From Sebastes aleutianus (taxonomy: Eukaryota > Chordata > Actinopteri > Perciformes > Sebastidae): 64,000 nucleotides of DNA. Where the stretch lies: contig CAKAKS010000207.1 of the NCBI GenBank assembly GCA_916700875.1, positions 1 through 64,000 on the forward strand. The letters run 5' to 3'. The position numbers and the translations under genes are program-made. How positions within the stretch are numbered: position 1 is the first letter of the stretch; each line of letters opens with the position of its first letter. The notes under the pieces are model-generated. The model was not told the DNA's origin, made no database searches, and saw only the letters and a list, made by a program, of their open reading frames with translations. This document shows positions 36,291 to 47,990 of this stretch, piece after piece.

Positions 36291-37255
36291 TAAAAATGAC
36301 GGGTTTGTGCGGGATGTCTCGTGTTGCACTAGTGACGATTCTCTCTGACCAATCAGTGGTCTGCAGTGTTTTAACTCCACCTTCTAGTAACGGCTCAGCT
36401 CGCTTGGAACCTTGACCGAGGTGGTACCAAAAAAAGTACCAGGTACCAGGTACCAGGAACTACGGATGGGCGATACCAACCTTTTTTAATTCCAAAGATA
36501 CCAATACTGATGATTTCTTAAATGGGTATGTGATTTTCAAAATAATGGTCATTTAAAAAAAAAAATTAAAATAAAATTACGCTCAAAGGCAAATTACATG
36601 ACACATACCGGCCATTAATAACAAATTCATTACAGAAGCAAATGTGAGAACATTCAAATAAAAATGTTTGTACTACTAAGTATAAGTGTTGTACAGAAAT
36701 AATATGATTAAATAATAAGCCTTCTTATAACTTTCAGGGTTTGTTGTTTTTAAATGTTTTGAAGAGGTCACTCGTGTTTCTGTCGGTGGCTCAATTCATT
36801 GTCACAAATCGTGCATCTTGCTGTATTATTTATCTACAAGTGACAAGTAGCATCACATCACGCTACGTTTCCTTTCTGCCATTCTCTCACGTTTGATGTT
36901 GAAGTGTGCCACTGTGCACCGCTGTGCGCTAAGTTCTGATGTCACATGGTTTCCACAGTCATGTGACACGGGCCAGCTACATATGTCAGGGCTGTTTTGG
37001 CACAAACGTTATACAAAAGTAGTGAAAACATCTGAAAGTGATGCAGCCATCCACGTTTGTATTTCTATAATTTTACGCTATTATCTTTATTTTTTTAGAG
37101 GAATCAAAACCAAATGATTAGCTTGTGAGTGTCAAAGTATTGATACAGTATGGATCCGCCTATACCAGGTACTGTCCACAACTTTTGTTAATGGAAAACC
37201 CAAAAAAGTGCGAGTCGAGTTGAGTAGAGCCGTGCCATTCCATGCAGCGAAAATT
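36291..37255. mobile_element. hAT-like non-autonomous element, interrupted
   Basis: The left part (36291-36458) has AGTGACGATTCTCTCTGACC, CAATCAGTGGTCTGC and GCTCGCTTGGAACC. The right part (37163-37255) has ACTTTTGTTAATGGAAAACC and CGAGTCGAGTTGAGTAGAGC. Together they form a familiar fish element with a GGTACC-rich middle. A second element is inserted at 36459-37162. Confidence 0.55.
36459..37162. mobile_element. second element nested at the GGTACC core
   Basis: Flanking direct repeats TACCAGGA (36451-36458) and TACCAGGT (37163-37170) match at 7 of 8 positions. The ends GGATGGGCGATACCAACC and, on the other side, TATTGATACAGTATGGATCC resemble the GGGCGATACC-type fish hAT derivatives. The target itself contains TACCAGG repeats, so the exact ends are uncertain. 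Confidence 0.5.
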
Positions 37256-37932
37256 TGATTTCAGTTGGACTTAAAAGTCCCAAACTTGCCTCTCATGTCT
37301 TATTGTGGACACTCTCGGTGTTTCTCTCTGCAGGGAGAAACCAGCCTTGAGTCTTATCAGCTCTCCCGTGTTAGGCTGTGTAGGCTTCAGTGTTGTATAA
37401 GCTTTTTACTCCACTGAATGGAGGTTTGGAAACACCTCTGCTCTCTGACATCATTCATTCCTTCCATTCTCCTTGGCCACAAAAGACATTTATTGTTACA
37501 TAATCTCTCTCTTCAAGAGAAGACGCCCGAGGATATTTTTTTCTTGCGCCTCTTCTCAGACATAAAACAGGCAAATGGGATTGATAATGATTTTCTGAAT
37601 AAATATTGACTAAAAGGAGAGTAGGGAGTCGCCTGGAGCAACGGCTTGTGCATACAGGCTCTTTATTTTCACTGCCAGGCTAAAGGGATTCTGTATAGCT
37701 CAGTGCAAAGGGCAACTATACTACCGCCGATAAGTGTTTGATTCACTGTGTGTGTGTAAAAGTAATAATCTGCAACATTTAACGTCATCAAATGTCTGTT
37801 ACATATAGCAGTGCTTGATACATCCAATTCATGAACATCTTATATTTGTATGAACTGATTTATTTGCTGTGCTGAACATTAAGTGTCTCAAAGCTCTTTT
37901 TATGTTTTATGTGTTTTTATGTTTTATGTTCA
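37256..37932. other. no gene seen
   Basis: Short spacer between repeats with no recognisable features. Confidence 0.6.
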
Positions 37933-38962
37933 CAACCCTGTCTCCTTCAAAGTTACGTTCCCATACAACTAAACTGCATTCTCAATTATGTTTCAATGGA
38001 AACGTATTTTCTACCGGATTACAGTTGGAATTTTAAACAGTTTTAAACTTCTGGTTAACATTGTAAATTGAAACAAAACAACAAAAAAAAACGCAACAAA
38101 ACTACTTTAGGTTTAGTAAAAAAACATCATGGTGACTTTTAGTTTAACACGGGACCATGGACTGTATATAAGAAGTGGGCGAAATCACCGTGACGTCACC
38201 CATTGGTTTATGGACTACGGTTTTGAAGCCTCGAGTTCGGCATTTTGGCCGTCACCATCTTGTTTTTTTGCAACCAGAGGTGACACGAGAGGGTGGAGCT
38301 AAGTGCAACCGAATACTGAATAAGACATTTTTAGGCGAACAAAATGTTATAATTAACTTTCATGAACTGAAAACACAATATGAAGTTCTAAGCGGAAAAC
38401 AACAAACAACTCCCAGACCGGACAACGCCGTGGTAGCAACCTGTCAATCACAAGGTAGCCACGCCCTGAAGCATCCCCTGCTTTATGGTCTATTTGACTC
38501 TAAATGGGACCATAATTTACTAAATGAACATCATGCTGTATTGAAAAAGATTTGAAACTATTGATTGAGACCATGAACTCATGTTTACAATGTTTACTGA
38601 GGTAATTAATCAAGTGAGAAGTAGGGTCATTTTCTCATAGACTTCTATACAATCAGACTTCTTTTTAGCAACCAGAGGAGTCGCCCCCTGCTGGCTGTTA
38701 GAAAGAATGCAAGTTTAAGGCACTTCAGCATTGGCCTCACTTTTCAGAACCGGAGGTTTCCCACTGCACGAAACATGAACAGCGGTCTCCTGGGTGAAAG
38801 TTCTGTGTTTGTTTAATCCACGGACACCTCCCTACGCAAACTGTCATTAGAAACGTATTTGTGATATGTCAAAAACAACTTAATCAGCGACAAAATACCT
38901 TTCCCTCGAAAATTCACAATGCAGTTTTGTTGTGGGAATGTAATTTTTAGGAGACAGGGCTG
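37933..38962 (+). mobile_element. element A, copy 2, interrupted by element B
   Basis: The left end CAACCCTGTCTCCTTCAAAG continues TTACGTTCCCA. The reverse complement of the right end is CAGCCCTGTCTCCTAAAAAT then TACATTCCCA, so inverted repeats are about 30 bp. The interior corresponds to A copy 1 but is split at 38155/38767. Confidence 0.85.
38156..38766 (+). mobile_element. element B, full-length copy nested in element A
   Basis: Bounded by CACGGGAC (38148-38155) and CACGAAAC (38767-38774), an 8-bp duplication with two mismatches. Starts CATGGACTGTATATAAGAAG and ends CCGGAGGTTTCCCACTG. The 126-codon frame inside (38175-38555) has related frames in the 1.7-kb copy but no protein-like conservation; I treat it as non-coding. 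Confidence 0.75.
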
Positions 38963-39982
38963 TTTGTACAGAGAGTGATGCCTTTCTTGTTTCCAATTTT
39001 TTTTTAAATAAATAGAAGAACTCAGCAGGTAGGATGAGCAAAAAATAGCCACTGCTGAGCTTACAATCCATCTGCAAAGATTCAGACTTCATCAACAACA
39101 ATAACAAAACGAAGTTCAATACCAACCACTATTTCACTGACTGTAGAAGTGCAGTGCAGAACAACATCACAGAAATGAGTGCCCAGCACCCAACACTTAG
39201 TCACAAACAGTAAAACAGATTACCACATCAATGTCTAGGATATAAAGATGTATTAACATCGTAAAGACCATTTTTAAGACTCCATGATTGCATTTACCGG
39301 AGGCACAACCAGATGTGGGTTTGATGGAGAAAGCAAGAACTGAGGTCAGTCGGGTTTGAAATGTTTCAGTCCGGGAGAAAAAATTCTATTCATCCCAAAG
39401 CTGCATGACTCCATGAATGTATACAGAGACAGCAGGAGCAAAACGAGCGAGTCTGGAGTAAAATACGGGAAACAACTCTCGTCCCTGGTGGGTTTTGAAA
39501 CCTGTCTGAGTCAGAGCTGTCTGCAAAAACATTCCAGGGCTTGAATTCACAAAAATAAATTGGGATGAAAATGTGCTTTCTGTTCAGTCTGAAAGAGCCT
39601 GGGCACACCAGAAATGGCAGAATGATATTCCTTCATGGGTCATCGCAATTTTAATTACATGTAGGAGCTATAGGACAGGTTTTATTTTTAGATATAGGCT
39701 CAATGTATAGCTGATGCCCCTGTGGACAGCTGGACTGCCCCTCAGAGGTCAACAGTAGCACCACAGTTTGCTGCTGGTCGATGAAATTACTTGTCAAAGG
39801 TCTCCAAGGCTGAACTTTGCACAAAACCTCCACAAGGATTTACTTTGCTGATGTGAACAAATCCTCTGATAAAATTCCAGTGTAATAAATGGTGGTGTGA
39901 CTGTTCACAAAGACTAAATCAACTACAATTTATATTAGAATATGTTACAAAACATGAACTAAATACACCCTGTACTTAAAGG

Positions 39983-39985
<3 letters not shown>
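38963..39985. other. no gene seen
   Basis: Ordinary AT-rich sequence; short frames only. Confidence 0.6.
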
Positions 39986-40032
<47 letters not shown>

Positions 40033-40860
40033 CATTCAATTCTTCTCTTCATCTTCTTCTCTGTAAAATCATATTCTAGAAATCAGAAGAGCAGATTCAG
40101 AAATTGTTTGAATAATGTTTCATTAATTATATTTGTTAACAAATAAAAAAGTTATGATGAACAGTTTACTTATTATTTTACAAAAAGGAAATGAACATTG
40201 TATTGATAAAGTACAGCACCCTCGGTCTCAACCCCTCCCATGTGATATGTGTCCAGATGCTCCCAACATAGTTTTTATGTTCATACGGCTTATGAGGTGC
40301 ATCACAAATACGCTGGTGCTGCAAATTGCCGTTATGAATCGCCATTATGAATCTCACAGAGAACCTGATCTGTAGAGGGCAGGAAATAGTACCAGCAGCT
40401 TGTGAGAAGTTCCAGTACGCAAGAAAAAGTCACAGTACGGCAAGGAGTAAAATGTAGAAGTGCTGGTGCTGCGTACCGGTGAGTACCGGCCCACTTCGAG
40501 CACTGTCTGTATTCACCTTTCTGTCTGAAACCTTCCGTTTTAGCGCCTGTCTCTTTAAGCCACCCCCTACTGAAAAAGCCCAGCCTGCTCTGATTGGCTT
40601 GTGAGAAAAATATGGTGCACCTTTGCAAAGGAAGTTCTCAAGCTGTGGGCGGTATATTCTAATGATCCTGCATGTGACATAGGAAGGGCACACGAACTGA
40701 AAAAAATGAGTTTTGCATGATTAAGGTATCAACTAGGGCTCTGTATATTCCAATCCCCCACATAACCTTGAGCTTTAAATAAAGGTTGATCTGTTTATGG
40801 ACTATGACTCGAACTGCAAGGCACATCAGATAAAAAATATCCACTTAATGACTTTGTGCA
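39978..40860. repeat. (TA)n run and degraded TIR element (family G?)
   Basis: TTAAAGGGGACATA at 39977 runs into a TA microsatellite (39986-40023). Downstream, TTTAGCGCCTGTCTCTTTAA and AGCCTGCTCTGATTGGCTTG (about 40542-40602) are phrases of a common teleost non-autonomous element. The right end was not found. Confidence 0.5.
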
Positions 40861-41516
40861 ACAAAGCAAAATTTCTAGATATTTTCTGAGACCTCAGGTC
40901 AGTTCTGTCTCTCCATCAGTAATTAACATTCATGCTGCACAAGCTGGGAACAACAGAGCGTAGTCTGTTCCACTAGTTCAATTAGCCCGGGAGACGAATG
41001 TTTCTGCATCAGGAACTGTTTGAAATGATGCTCATGCTTCTCAAGACTTGGCCCCTGTTTCACCCCTCACAGATCACACAGTCGCCTACAACGTGAACAC
41101 ACCATCCACCTGTGAGCTTCATTTGATGAGCAGCAAATGTTCTGTGTTTCGGTACTTGCTCTTAGGTAGGATTATGAATTATTGATATAAATAAACAGAA
41201 AGAAAACGACCATGCACGATGCACATTCAGTCCATAATTTCTACTACAAAATCTTCTACAACAAAGAGTAAAACATGATTGTTTCGATTCAGCTAGACAG
41301 CTTTAGATTAAGATTAATGTGATGGTATTGTGTGAGATCACATTGAACCTGCATCAGACCGCCGTGGGAGATAAAACCACGTGAGCCGGCGTGTTGTCTT
41401 TCTCCCCACGTTCTGCTCATCGTGCGCCTCTTTGAAGCTCGGGGATGGTGTAGGGAGAGATTGACGGATGCTCACACTCCGCTTCTTCTGTTTCACACTC
41501 CAGTCCACCTGAGTAT

Positions 41517-41552
<36 letters not shown>

Positions 41553-42016
41553 GTGCGTGTGTGTGTGTGTGTCTGAGTGCGCTTGCTGGAGAAAAATTTA
41601 CATTTTTGTGAATGTGTCCATGTTTTTGTTCGCAGGTGTTTTATCTGCATCAGTGAGCATTCAACCTCCAGGATACAGCAAAGAAAAGTGTCTCCGTCAG
41701 TCAGCAGCGGAGTTTTGTGTTTGTGTTTTTATCTTAACTGAAGTAATTTAAAAAATGAAGAATTTTCTGGCTTTTCTCTTGTGGAATACTGGATAATCTT
41801 ACCTTGTTGCTATCAATCATGAAAATTGGTAGAGGAAAATTACTCTTTGGCAGAACTGCTCCTAGATATACAGTACATGTAACCTGTGACAAGGGGTCCC
41901 GCGTACTGCTCCATTTGTAGAGGACCCAAATCAAACAACTTAGAATTCACTGATTAAATGTATACAGCACACTGGCACAGTTCCAGTCTCAAAGGGACTT
42001 TATTTTATTTTTTATC
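40861..42016. other. no gene seen; GT microsatellite
   Basis: Contains a GT run at 41520-41572 interrupted by GC steps. The 109-codon frame at 41422-41751 is created by the GT repeat. Confidence 0.55.
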
Positions 42017-42436
42017 TTAAAGGGACAGTGTGTAGGATTTGGTGTCATCTAGCGGTGTGGTTGCAGATTAGGAGCAACAGAAGTCAGACGGCGGCTGGCG
42101 GTACCACGGTTTTGCACTCTGCGGCTCACGTTACCGCAGTTTCACAAGCGTGTCAGAGAACTACGGTGGCCTTCAGGTAGCGTAAAAAAAGGCTCTCTCG
42201 AGAGTCAGAGTTTGGTTTGTCCGTTCTGGGCTACTGTAGAAACATGGAGGAGCAACATGGTGGACTCAGTGAAGAGGACCCGCTCCCTATTTAGATATAA
42301 TTGGCTCATTCTAAGCTAACGAACACACAATGACTCTTATTTTCAGGTGATTATACACTAATGAAAACACAGTTATGAATATTATATTCCATTTCTGCAA
42401 ATAGATCCTTCGAAATGCGACACACTGTTCCTTTAA
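42017..42436 (+). mobile_element. TTAA-bounded non-autonomous TIR element, copy 1
   Basis: TTAA at 42017-42020 and 42433-42436. The inverted ends AGGGACAGTGTGTAGGATTT and (reverse complement) AGGAACAGTGTGTCGCATTT match at 16 of 20 positions. The interior is shared with 62711-63235 in inverted orientation. No open frame of note. Confidence 0.88.
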
Positions 42437-42634
42437 AAAAAGAAAGAAAACCAGTATGAAGACCCATTAGTGACCCCTAGAGGCTATAATGTCCATTACA
42501 TGCACAAGAGCAAAGGGCTCAATCTATTCCTGTATGATCAGTTGTGGTTTAAAAATGTAGTTTCTCTTAAAATCAAAAGGGTTTGGGAGCATGAATGTGT
42601 AAATATAATTGGAATAGCCCTTTAATTTTCAAGA

Positions 42635-42765
42635 GATGCTATGTGATAGACTGACATCCTTTCCAGGATGTTCCCCATCTCTCGCTAAATGTGCTTTGGG
42701 ACGTTTGGAAGTTCCAGCTACCTGCAACCCAGCAAAGGATAAGAAATGGATTGATTGATGACATT
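42635..42765 (+). mobile_element. LINE 3' end with GATT/GATG tail
   Basis: GACATCCTTTCCAGGATGTT, CCCATCTCTCGC and CAACCCAGCAAAGGATAAGA then AATGGATTGATTGATGA follow the order of a widespread fish RTE/Rex3-type 3' UTR (gTCCAGGnTGTnCCCnnnCTCTCGC...GGATAAGnnnnngAAAATGGATGGATGG). 5'-truncated. Confidence 0.65.
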
Positions 42766-44079
42766 GATATGCAAGTGAAAATGGCCTGATGATGGCTATA
42801 GAGGGAAGGTGGAGGGCTTACCTTACATAAATGTTAGGATTTGTCCCTTAAGGATCATAAATATCCTCAATAAATTCCACTGCAATCTGGACAGTAGTTG
42901 TTGAGTTCTGTTATCCGGGACAAAAGTTTTGGTCGGACCAACTGAGCAAAACTAATGGTGCAAAAACTACATCTCACAAATTTAAGATTCTCTTTTTCCA
43001 GGTTTTTTAACCACAACTTACTGTTACTAACTGACTCATCCACTGAGGAAGACCACGAGATGTGGCTGAAAGATTTTTCCTGTCAAAGAAAAAGACTTCA
43101 TGTAAATTGAATGTCTGTGTTTCCATTATGTTGATGCACCGTCTTTCAGGTTTTTCCAAACCTTTTCTTTGCACACTGGCATGAAAATGAGCTAACATAG
43201 AGTACTTGATAACAAATGTTAAATTTGCATGGCATGTGTTAGGGACAATGTCCATGTTAGTTTTTATTCTTCATACTAACACTCCTTTTTAATTATGTAT
43301 GGTTTTATTGTCTGCTATTAAAAAGGTATTTTCCACCAAATATGCAGTGCAGCACCTAAGAAATACAAAAATAAATGTATTTTAGTATAGTTCTCCAACG
43401 CTAAGAATTCAAATCATTTCACCTTGACAGACAGTAATTATATCTTATCTCATCTTATTATATGCATCACAAATCATAAATTCAAAATGCAGATATGAAA
43501 AACGGCCAACTGGCTCTCATTATCCGGCTGTGACCTTTGCAAATGGGTTATTCTTTCACTTTCATTCAACTGTGACAGCCAGGCCCGTTCCTATAGAGAC
43601 AAAATGCCATTGAAAAAGTAATATAACAGAGTGGTGCTATTGGACAGATGAGGAGAGGCAGTGACATTTCACATTTCTTGTTCCATTTCTTCAGCTGCCC
43701 CCCCTGAAGAACCCACTAGTGATTTTCAGCCCGATCCAATATTTGAAAAGGACCCGTGCACGCCAGTCCTGTCTCTATAGATGACAACTGCCATGGGGCA
43801 CGTTGACAGTCCACGGCCCATTATTTCAGCTTGAAACCGCCTCCCTGCTGGGATATGCTACTGTGGAGCAGGGAAAATAGCCTCAATCTGCAAAGAATGA
43901 AATGTCGAAGACTTCCTTTCAAAACCAACGGGGTCTCGTAGGCCAAGTGGACAGTTGACATGCATGCTAACATGCAAGAAGAAAGCCCAGTATGTACTTT
44001 TGGCAGGGTTTTGAAGAATAACGCTACTGAAATACATAAGTTAAGTACTTCAGTATGTCTGGCAGTATTCTCCTGCAAC
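42766..44079. other. no gene seen
   Basis: Ordinary DNA without recognisable repeats; short frames only. Confidence 0.6.
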
Positions 44080-44577
44080 GGTTCATATGATATCTTAAGA
44101 AAAAGTTATTCCTCCTTTTCCGTTTGTTTTCCTACGAATGTCCAGCAACACGTGTCAATTCCAACTTGTTACATGCATACAGTCTTTTCAAAATAAACTT
44201 CCGTCTTCACAGGAAACAACTTCCTTAGGTTTAGGCAACAAAACTACTTAGTTAGGTTTAGGAAAAGATCGTGGTTTGGCTTAAAATAAGTCCGGAAGTG
44301 GTGTTACTTAAGTACGTAAGTTACATGACAAATAAATCAACGAAGACTTCTGGTTTCACACGGGACATGAACGCCGGTCTCCTGGGCGAAGGTCTGGTAT
44401 TTTTTGACCCGCCCATCCACCCCGATCTCCTCCCTATATGTGCCGTTCACCGCTCTTTATATTTCCTGGTTCATGATTACATTAATTACACACTAATTGA
44501 TTTTTTGGGATATACACAAATTACAGTGCATTACTTTTCGTAAGTACGAACAGTGTATGAGACCAGCCTGTGATTTT
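44080..44577 (-). mobile_element. element D, copy 4, inverted
   Basis: Reverse-complement order of D copy 1: GATATCTTAAGAAAAAGTTA, AACTTCCGTCTTCACAGGAA, GGTTTCACACGGGACATGAA, then CGAACAGTGTATGAGACCAG and CCTG at the right end. Confidence 0.8.
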
Positions 44578-45570
44578 GGTCTTTTTCATGGCTTGTGTAT
44601 GTTTACGGGGGACACAATACAACATAATCTCCCCTGTACATTAGCTTTGGTGTATCTTTCTCAGGAACATCTTTTTTTGAGTGTTTATATCCCACCAACT
44701 GGCTTTGTTCCACTCCAACAGCACACGTTAATTAAACCACCACGGATGAATTTATTCTATTATTGGATTCTCTCTGCCGGTGAGAATCCCAAATGTTCCT
44801 GAGTCCCCTTGCACATCATGCGCTGGTGCGGCTCGGTGCGGTGTGTTGGGACTGTACAGGAGAAAACAATACGATGGTAATCCTTAGCAAAAGACAGGAA
44901 AATTGGACCTGAATATGTTGCCCTCATTCCCTTAGGACTGCATTCCCTTCAGCAGCAGGCTGACAGAAGATGGATTTACTTATTATCGTGCCTGTGCATG
45001 CCAATGAGCGAGACGCGGGGAATCAATAACTCTCCGGCAGGAGTGTGAGGGCCATACAAATGCACGGTCAAGCCAGGTTACAAACGAGGCAATCGCACCA
45101 GTAGAAGTAAGCAGAGAGGCCTTTAGTATCTGCATTCATTCTGTTGTATAAATTATTAGACTATAAGAAAATTACCACGTTAATTAACTGCAAATAGCCT
45201 CCCTTTGTCTTCTATGTTTTGCATAATAACCTCATTTTAACCTGCCGAATCTCCCCACAGTCAGCTCTGTTGAATGGCTTTCTGAACACAATTAGCTTTT
45301 AATTGTGAGCCTCAATAGAACGATCAGAGCCTTTTGTGTCTCTGCACCTCGGAGGATTTTACAGTATGATACAAGAGATGGGCTTCTCTAAAGGTTAGAG
45401 ACAGTTGACAGTTTAATTCTTGAGACTGGTTCAGAAGATTAGAGCAAGAAAGGCACGTCACACTTTCCCTCAACAGTGGAGCTGCTAGTATTGTTTCCTT
45501 ACCTGTCTTCATACCAAACATGCAAGTGCACATAGTTTACGTGAGGTAGAGCATAAAATTACATCTTCAT
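44578..45570. other. no gene; homeodomain-type palindrome at 45287-45307
   Basis: Unique-looking sequence of balanced composition between repeats. CACAATTA-5-TAATTGTG is a perfect 8-bp inverted repeat with two TAAT cores. No exon seen. Confidence 0.5.
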
Positions 45571-46490
45571 TACCTCCGCCAAGGAGGTATGTTTTCGGTT
45601 TGGTTTGTTGGTTTGTTTGTCTATTTGTCAGCAGGATTACAGAAAAACTACAGGCCCGATATTCATGAAACTTGGTGGATGGGTGTAGCATGGGCCAAGG
45701 AAGAACAGCCCATTCTCATTCCCACGGCTCCAAATACTGATACTTTGTCACGCCCCTCAGCATGTGATGCACAAGGCACCCTTTAGCACCTGTATGAGAT
45801 GCACTGGGCTTTCCATTCACCTCAATGTAAACGCATCTGTGGCAACAGTAAACGCTCAGAGAAAATGTTTCGAGAGGGACTGTGGTGATGTAGTTTAAAG
45901 AGAGAAAAAACCCACTTAGGGTGGGAGGGGAGGTGGATGGAGACCGCTGTTCGCGTCCCATGTGAAACGAACAACGTGTTGTTTGTCTTTGTGTTCACAA
46001 AGTTTCAGTTCCACTTTACAAACTTAGTAATTTTAAGCCTAACCATGATGGTTTTCCTAAACCTAACTAAGTGGTTTTGTTGCCTAAACCTAAGCAACTG
46101 TTTTTGTTTGAATTTACAACGTTAACCACGTGTTTACTGCGACCGTAGTGGAGCATCATAGTTTCACCTGCTGGGCTACCCAGAGCGATAGAAAGTGACG
46201 CCATGGGGGCCTGACCAAGCGTCAGTATGTGACGAGTTGGGATGAGAACATGTTGAAAAGAACCCATTACATTTTCAAGCTGATCCGAATCACGGGGCAG
46301 ATACACACATTATTTTTCACTTATGGGAACGGCCTTGGCGGATTTCTGCACTAGAAGGGCACTCGGAAAGTGCAGACCTCTGACAAGGCCGTTTCCAATA
46401 TCGAATGGGTTCTTCCTTGACCCATGCTACACTCTTCCACCAAGTTTCATGAAAACCGGGCTGGTAGTTTTTCATTATCCCCATCATTTC
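45571..46490 (+). mobile_element. element F, copy 2, interrupted by element E
   Basis: The left part 45571-45706 has CTCCGCCAAGGAGGTATGTT and CCGATATTCATGAAACTTGG. The right part 46258-46490 has CCGAATCACGGGGCAGATAC and then an inverted segment (CCACCAAGTTTCATGAAAAC) that mirrors the left part. Element E lies between. Confidence 0.75.
45707..46257 (+). mobile_element. element E, nested in element F
   Basis: Flanked by AAGAAC (45701-45706 and 46258-46263). The left end AGCCCATTCTCATTCCCAC and the reverse complement of the right end CAACATGTTCTCATCCCAAC are imperfect inverted repeats. The interior shares TAAGCCTAACCATGATGG, CCTAAACCTAACTAAGTGG and CAGTATGTGACGAGTTGG with the 25.8-kb copy. Confidence 0.8.
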
Positions 46491-47990
46491 TGATTTTTTT
46501 CTCTGGTAGGATCAGAGGACTTTTGGAAGCATACCAAGGTCAAGGTAATAATGATTTTTTTGCAGCTTCCACTAAAACAGCCTCAAAAGGAGTCAGAAAC
46601 CTTTCAAAGCTATTGCTGTTTTTAGCTTTAAGTCCAGACACTACTCTTACTTGCTAACTCATAATGCCTGCAACTACATACTTGCGCCTTCAACATTGGC
46701 TGACATTTCAAACCTCAAAGCTCATCATAGCCATTGTGACCTTCCAAAAAGCCTTCAAAAGTCTCCAAAAGCATGCCTTATATTCCCACTCCAGCTGAAA
46801 AGAGTCTGGTATGTTGCATGAATGTCCATAAAGCCCTCCAGTGAATTCCCAAACAACCTGACAAAAAAAAAGACGCCTCAAGTTGTAGATGTCAGACTTA
46901 CATGAATAGAGACGCTGGAACAAGCCGAGATAGACCAGTAATTGAAAAGAGAGAGCTATACTCTCCTCAAAACCATCCACTTGTGTCAGCAATTTTTTTT
47001 CTGTAAATACAACGGGGCCCCGGGAGCGTTTCAGCTGAGGAGAAGCAGCCGCATTCATCCGGTAAGTGGATAGCCTCTATTTACATTGTCACGGGTTGAA
47101 ACATCCTGCTGCGTATCTTTCTTATCCAGACTGCTCAGGGGCTACCATATATCAGTTCACATGTGTGCTGCCTGGTACACTGCCTTACAGACACAATCCC
47201 ATTTCCAGCTCAGTGCCTTATCACCTTGATGACCCGTAATTCATCGCGCTCCAATGCAAGCTGCTGCGGCATGAACGAACCCAATTCTTCGCCTCTGTAT
47301 GGTTTTTTGCACCTCGTCTCCAGCAAGCTGAATACAGCTCTGCAGCTATACAGTGTTGAGCTCCTTATTCCTGATTGTGTGTCAAGAAGATTGAGAATCC
47401 CAGTAGTGGTTTCTCAATGAGTCCCCTTTGGCTTTCTAATGCGTCCTTTGAGAATAATGGACATGCCAATAGGACTGACGCTCTGACCGAAGCTGCAAAC
47501 AACCTACAGGGGCAGATCCATCAAGATTTACTGCCACTACCACCACCATCACCAATACCTCTCAGAAACACACACTCACACACACACACCTCCCACCCAC
47601 TACTACTTGTGACTCGAGGGCTGACTGACTGGCGGATAAATTAGCAATTAGTAAGGAGTTGTGAGTAGCTCCTCGGCAGCAAATTAATGGACCTTTGTTC
47701 ATTGTGTTCGGCCACCGGGTACACCCAGGGGCAATGCTCTTAAAGACACATAAACATAACCAAACAAATCAATGAGGCTTTGGGAACTGTGCAGTGTATG
47801 AAAATGAGCTTTTACACAACTTTCATGCTCCATGCAAGTTCACATAAAAGAGGGTTTGCATTCAATTCCAACAAATCAGATTTCAATTTCTAGCTCGTGT
47901 TAAGATTAGACTGGTGTGTAAGTATCCTCCTCTAACAACTTGTTGTCTTTTCACTAGAAAAATGTCAGCATTGGTCGTGTCTTCCTCATA
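46491..47990. other. no gene seen
   Basis: Unique-looking sequence with a CA run near 47566-47590. The 116-codon minus frame at 46708-47058 has no recognisable domain or splice context. Confidence 0.5.

Noticed and set aside
38175..38555. 126-codon frame, partly similar to a frame at 1705-1977
   Set aside because: The similarity is explained by both being element B; frames break differently in each copy and contain no domain.
46708..47058. 116-codon minus frame beginning MNAAASPQLKRSRGPVVF
   Set aside because: The start looks gene-like, but the remainder is unpatterned and no promoter, exon structure or homology is apparent.
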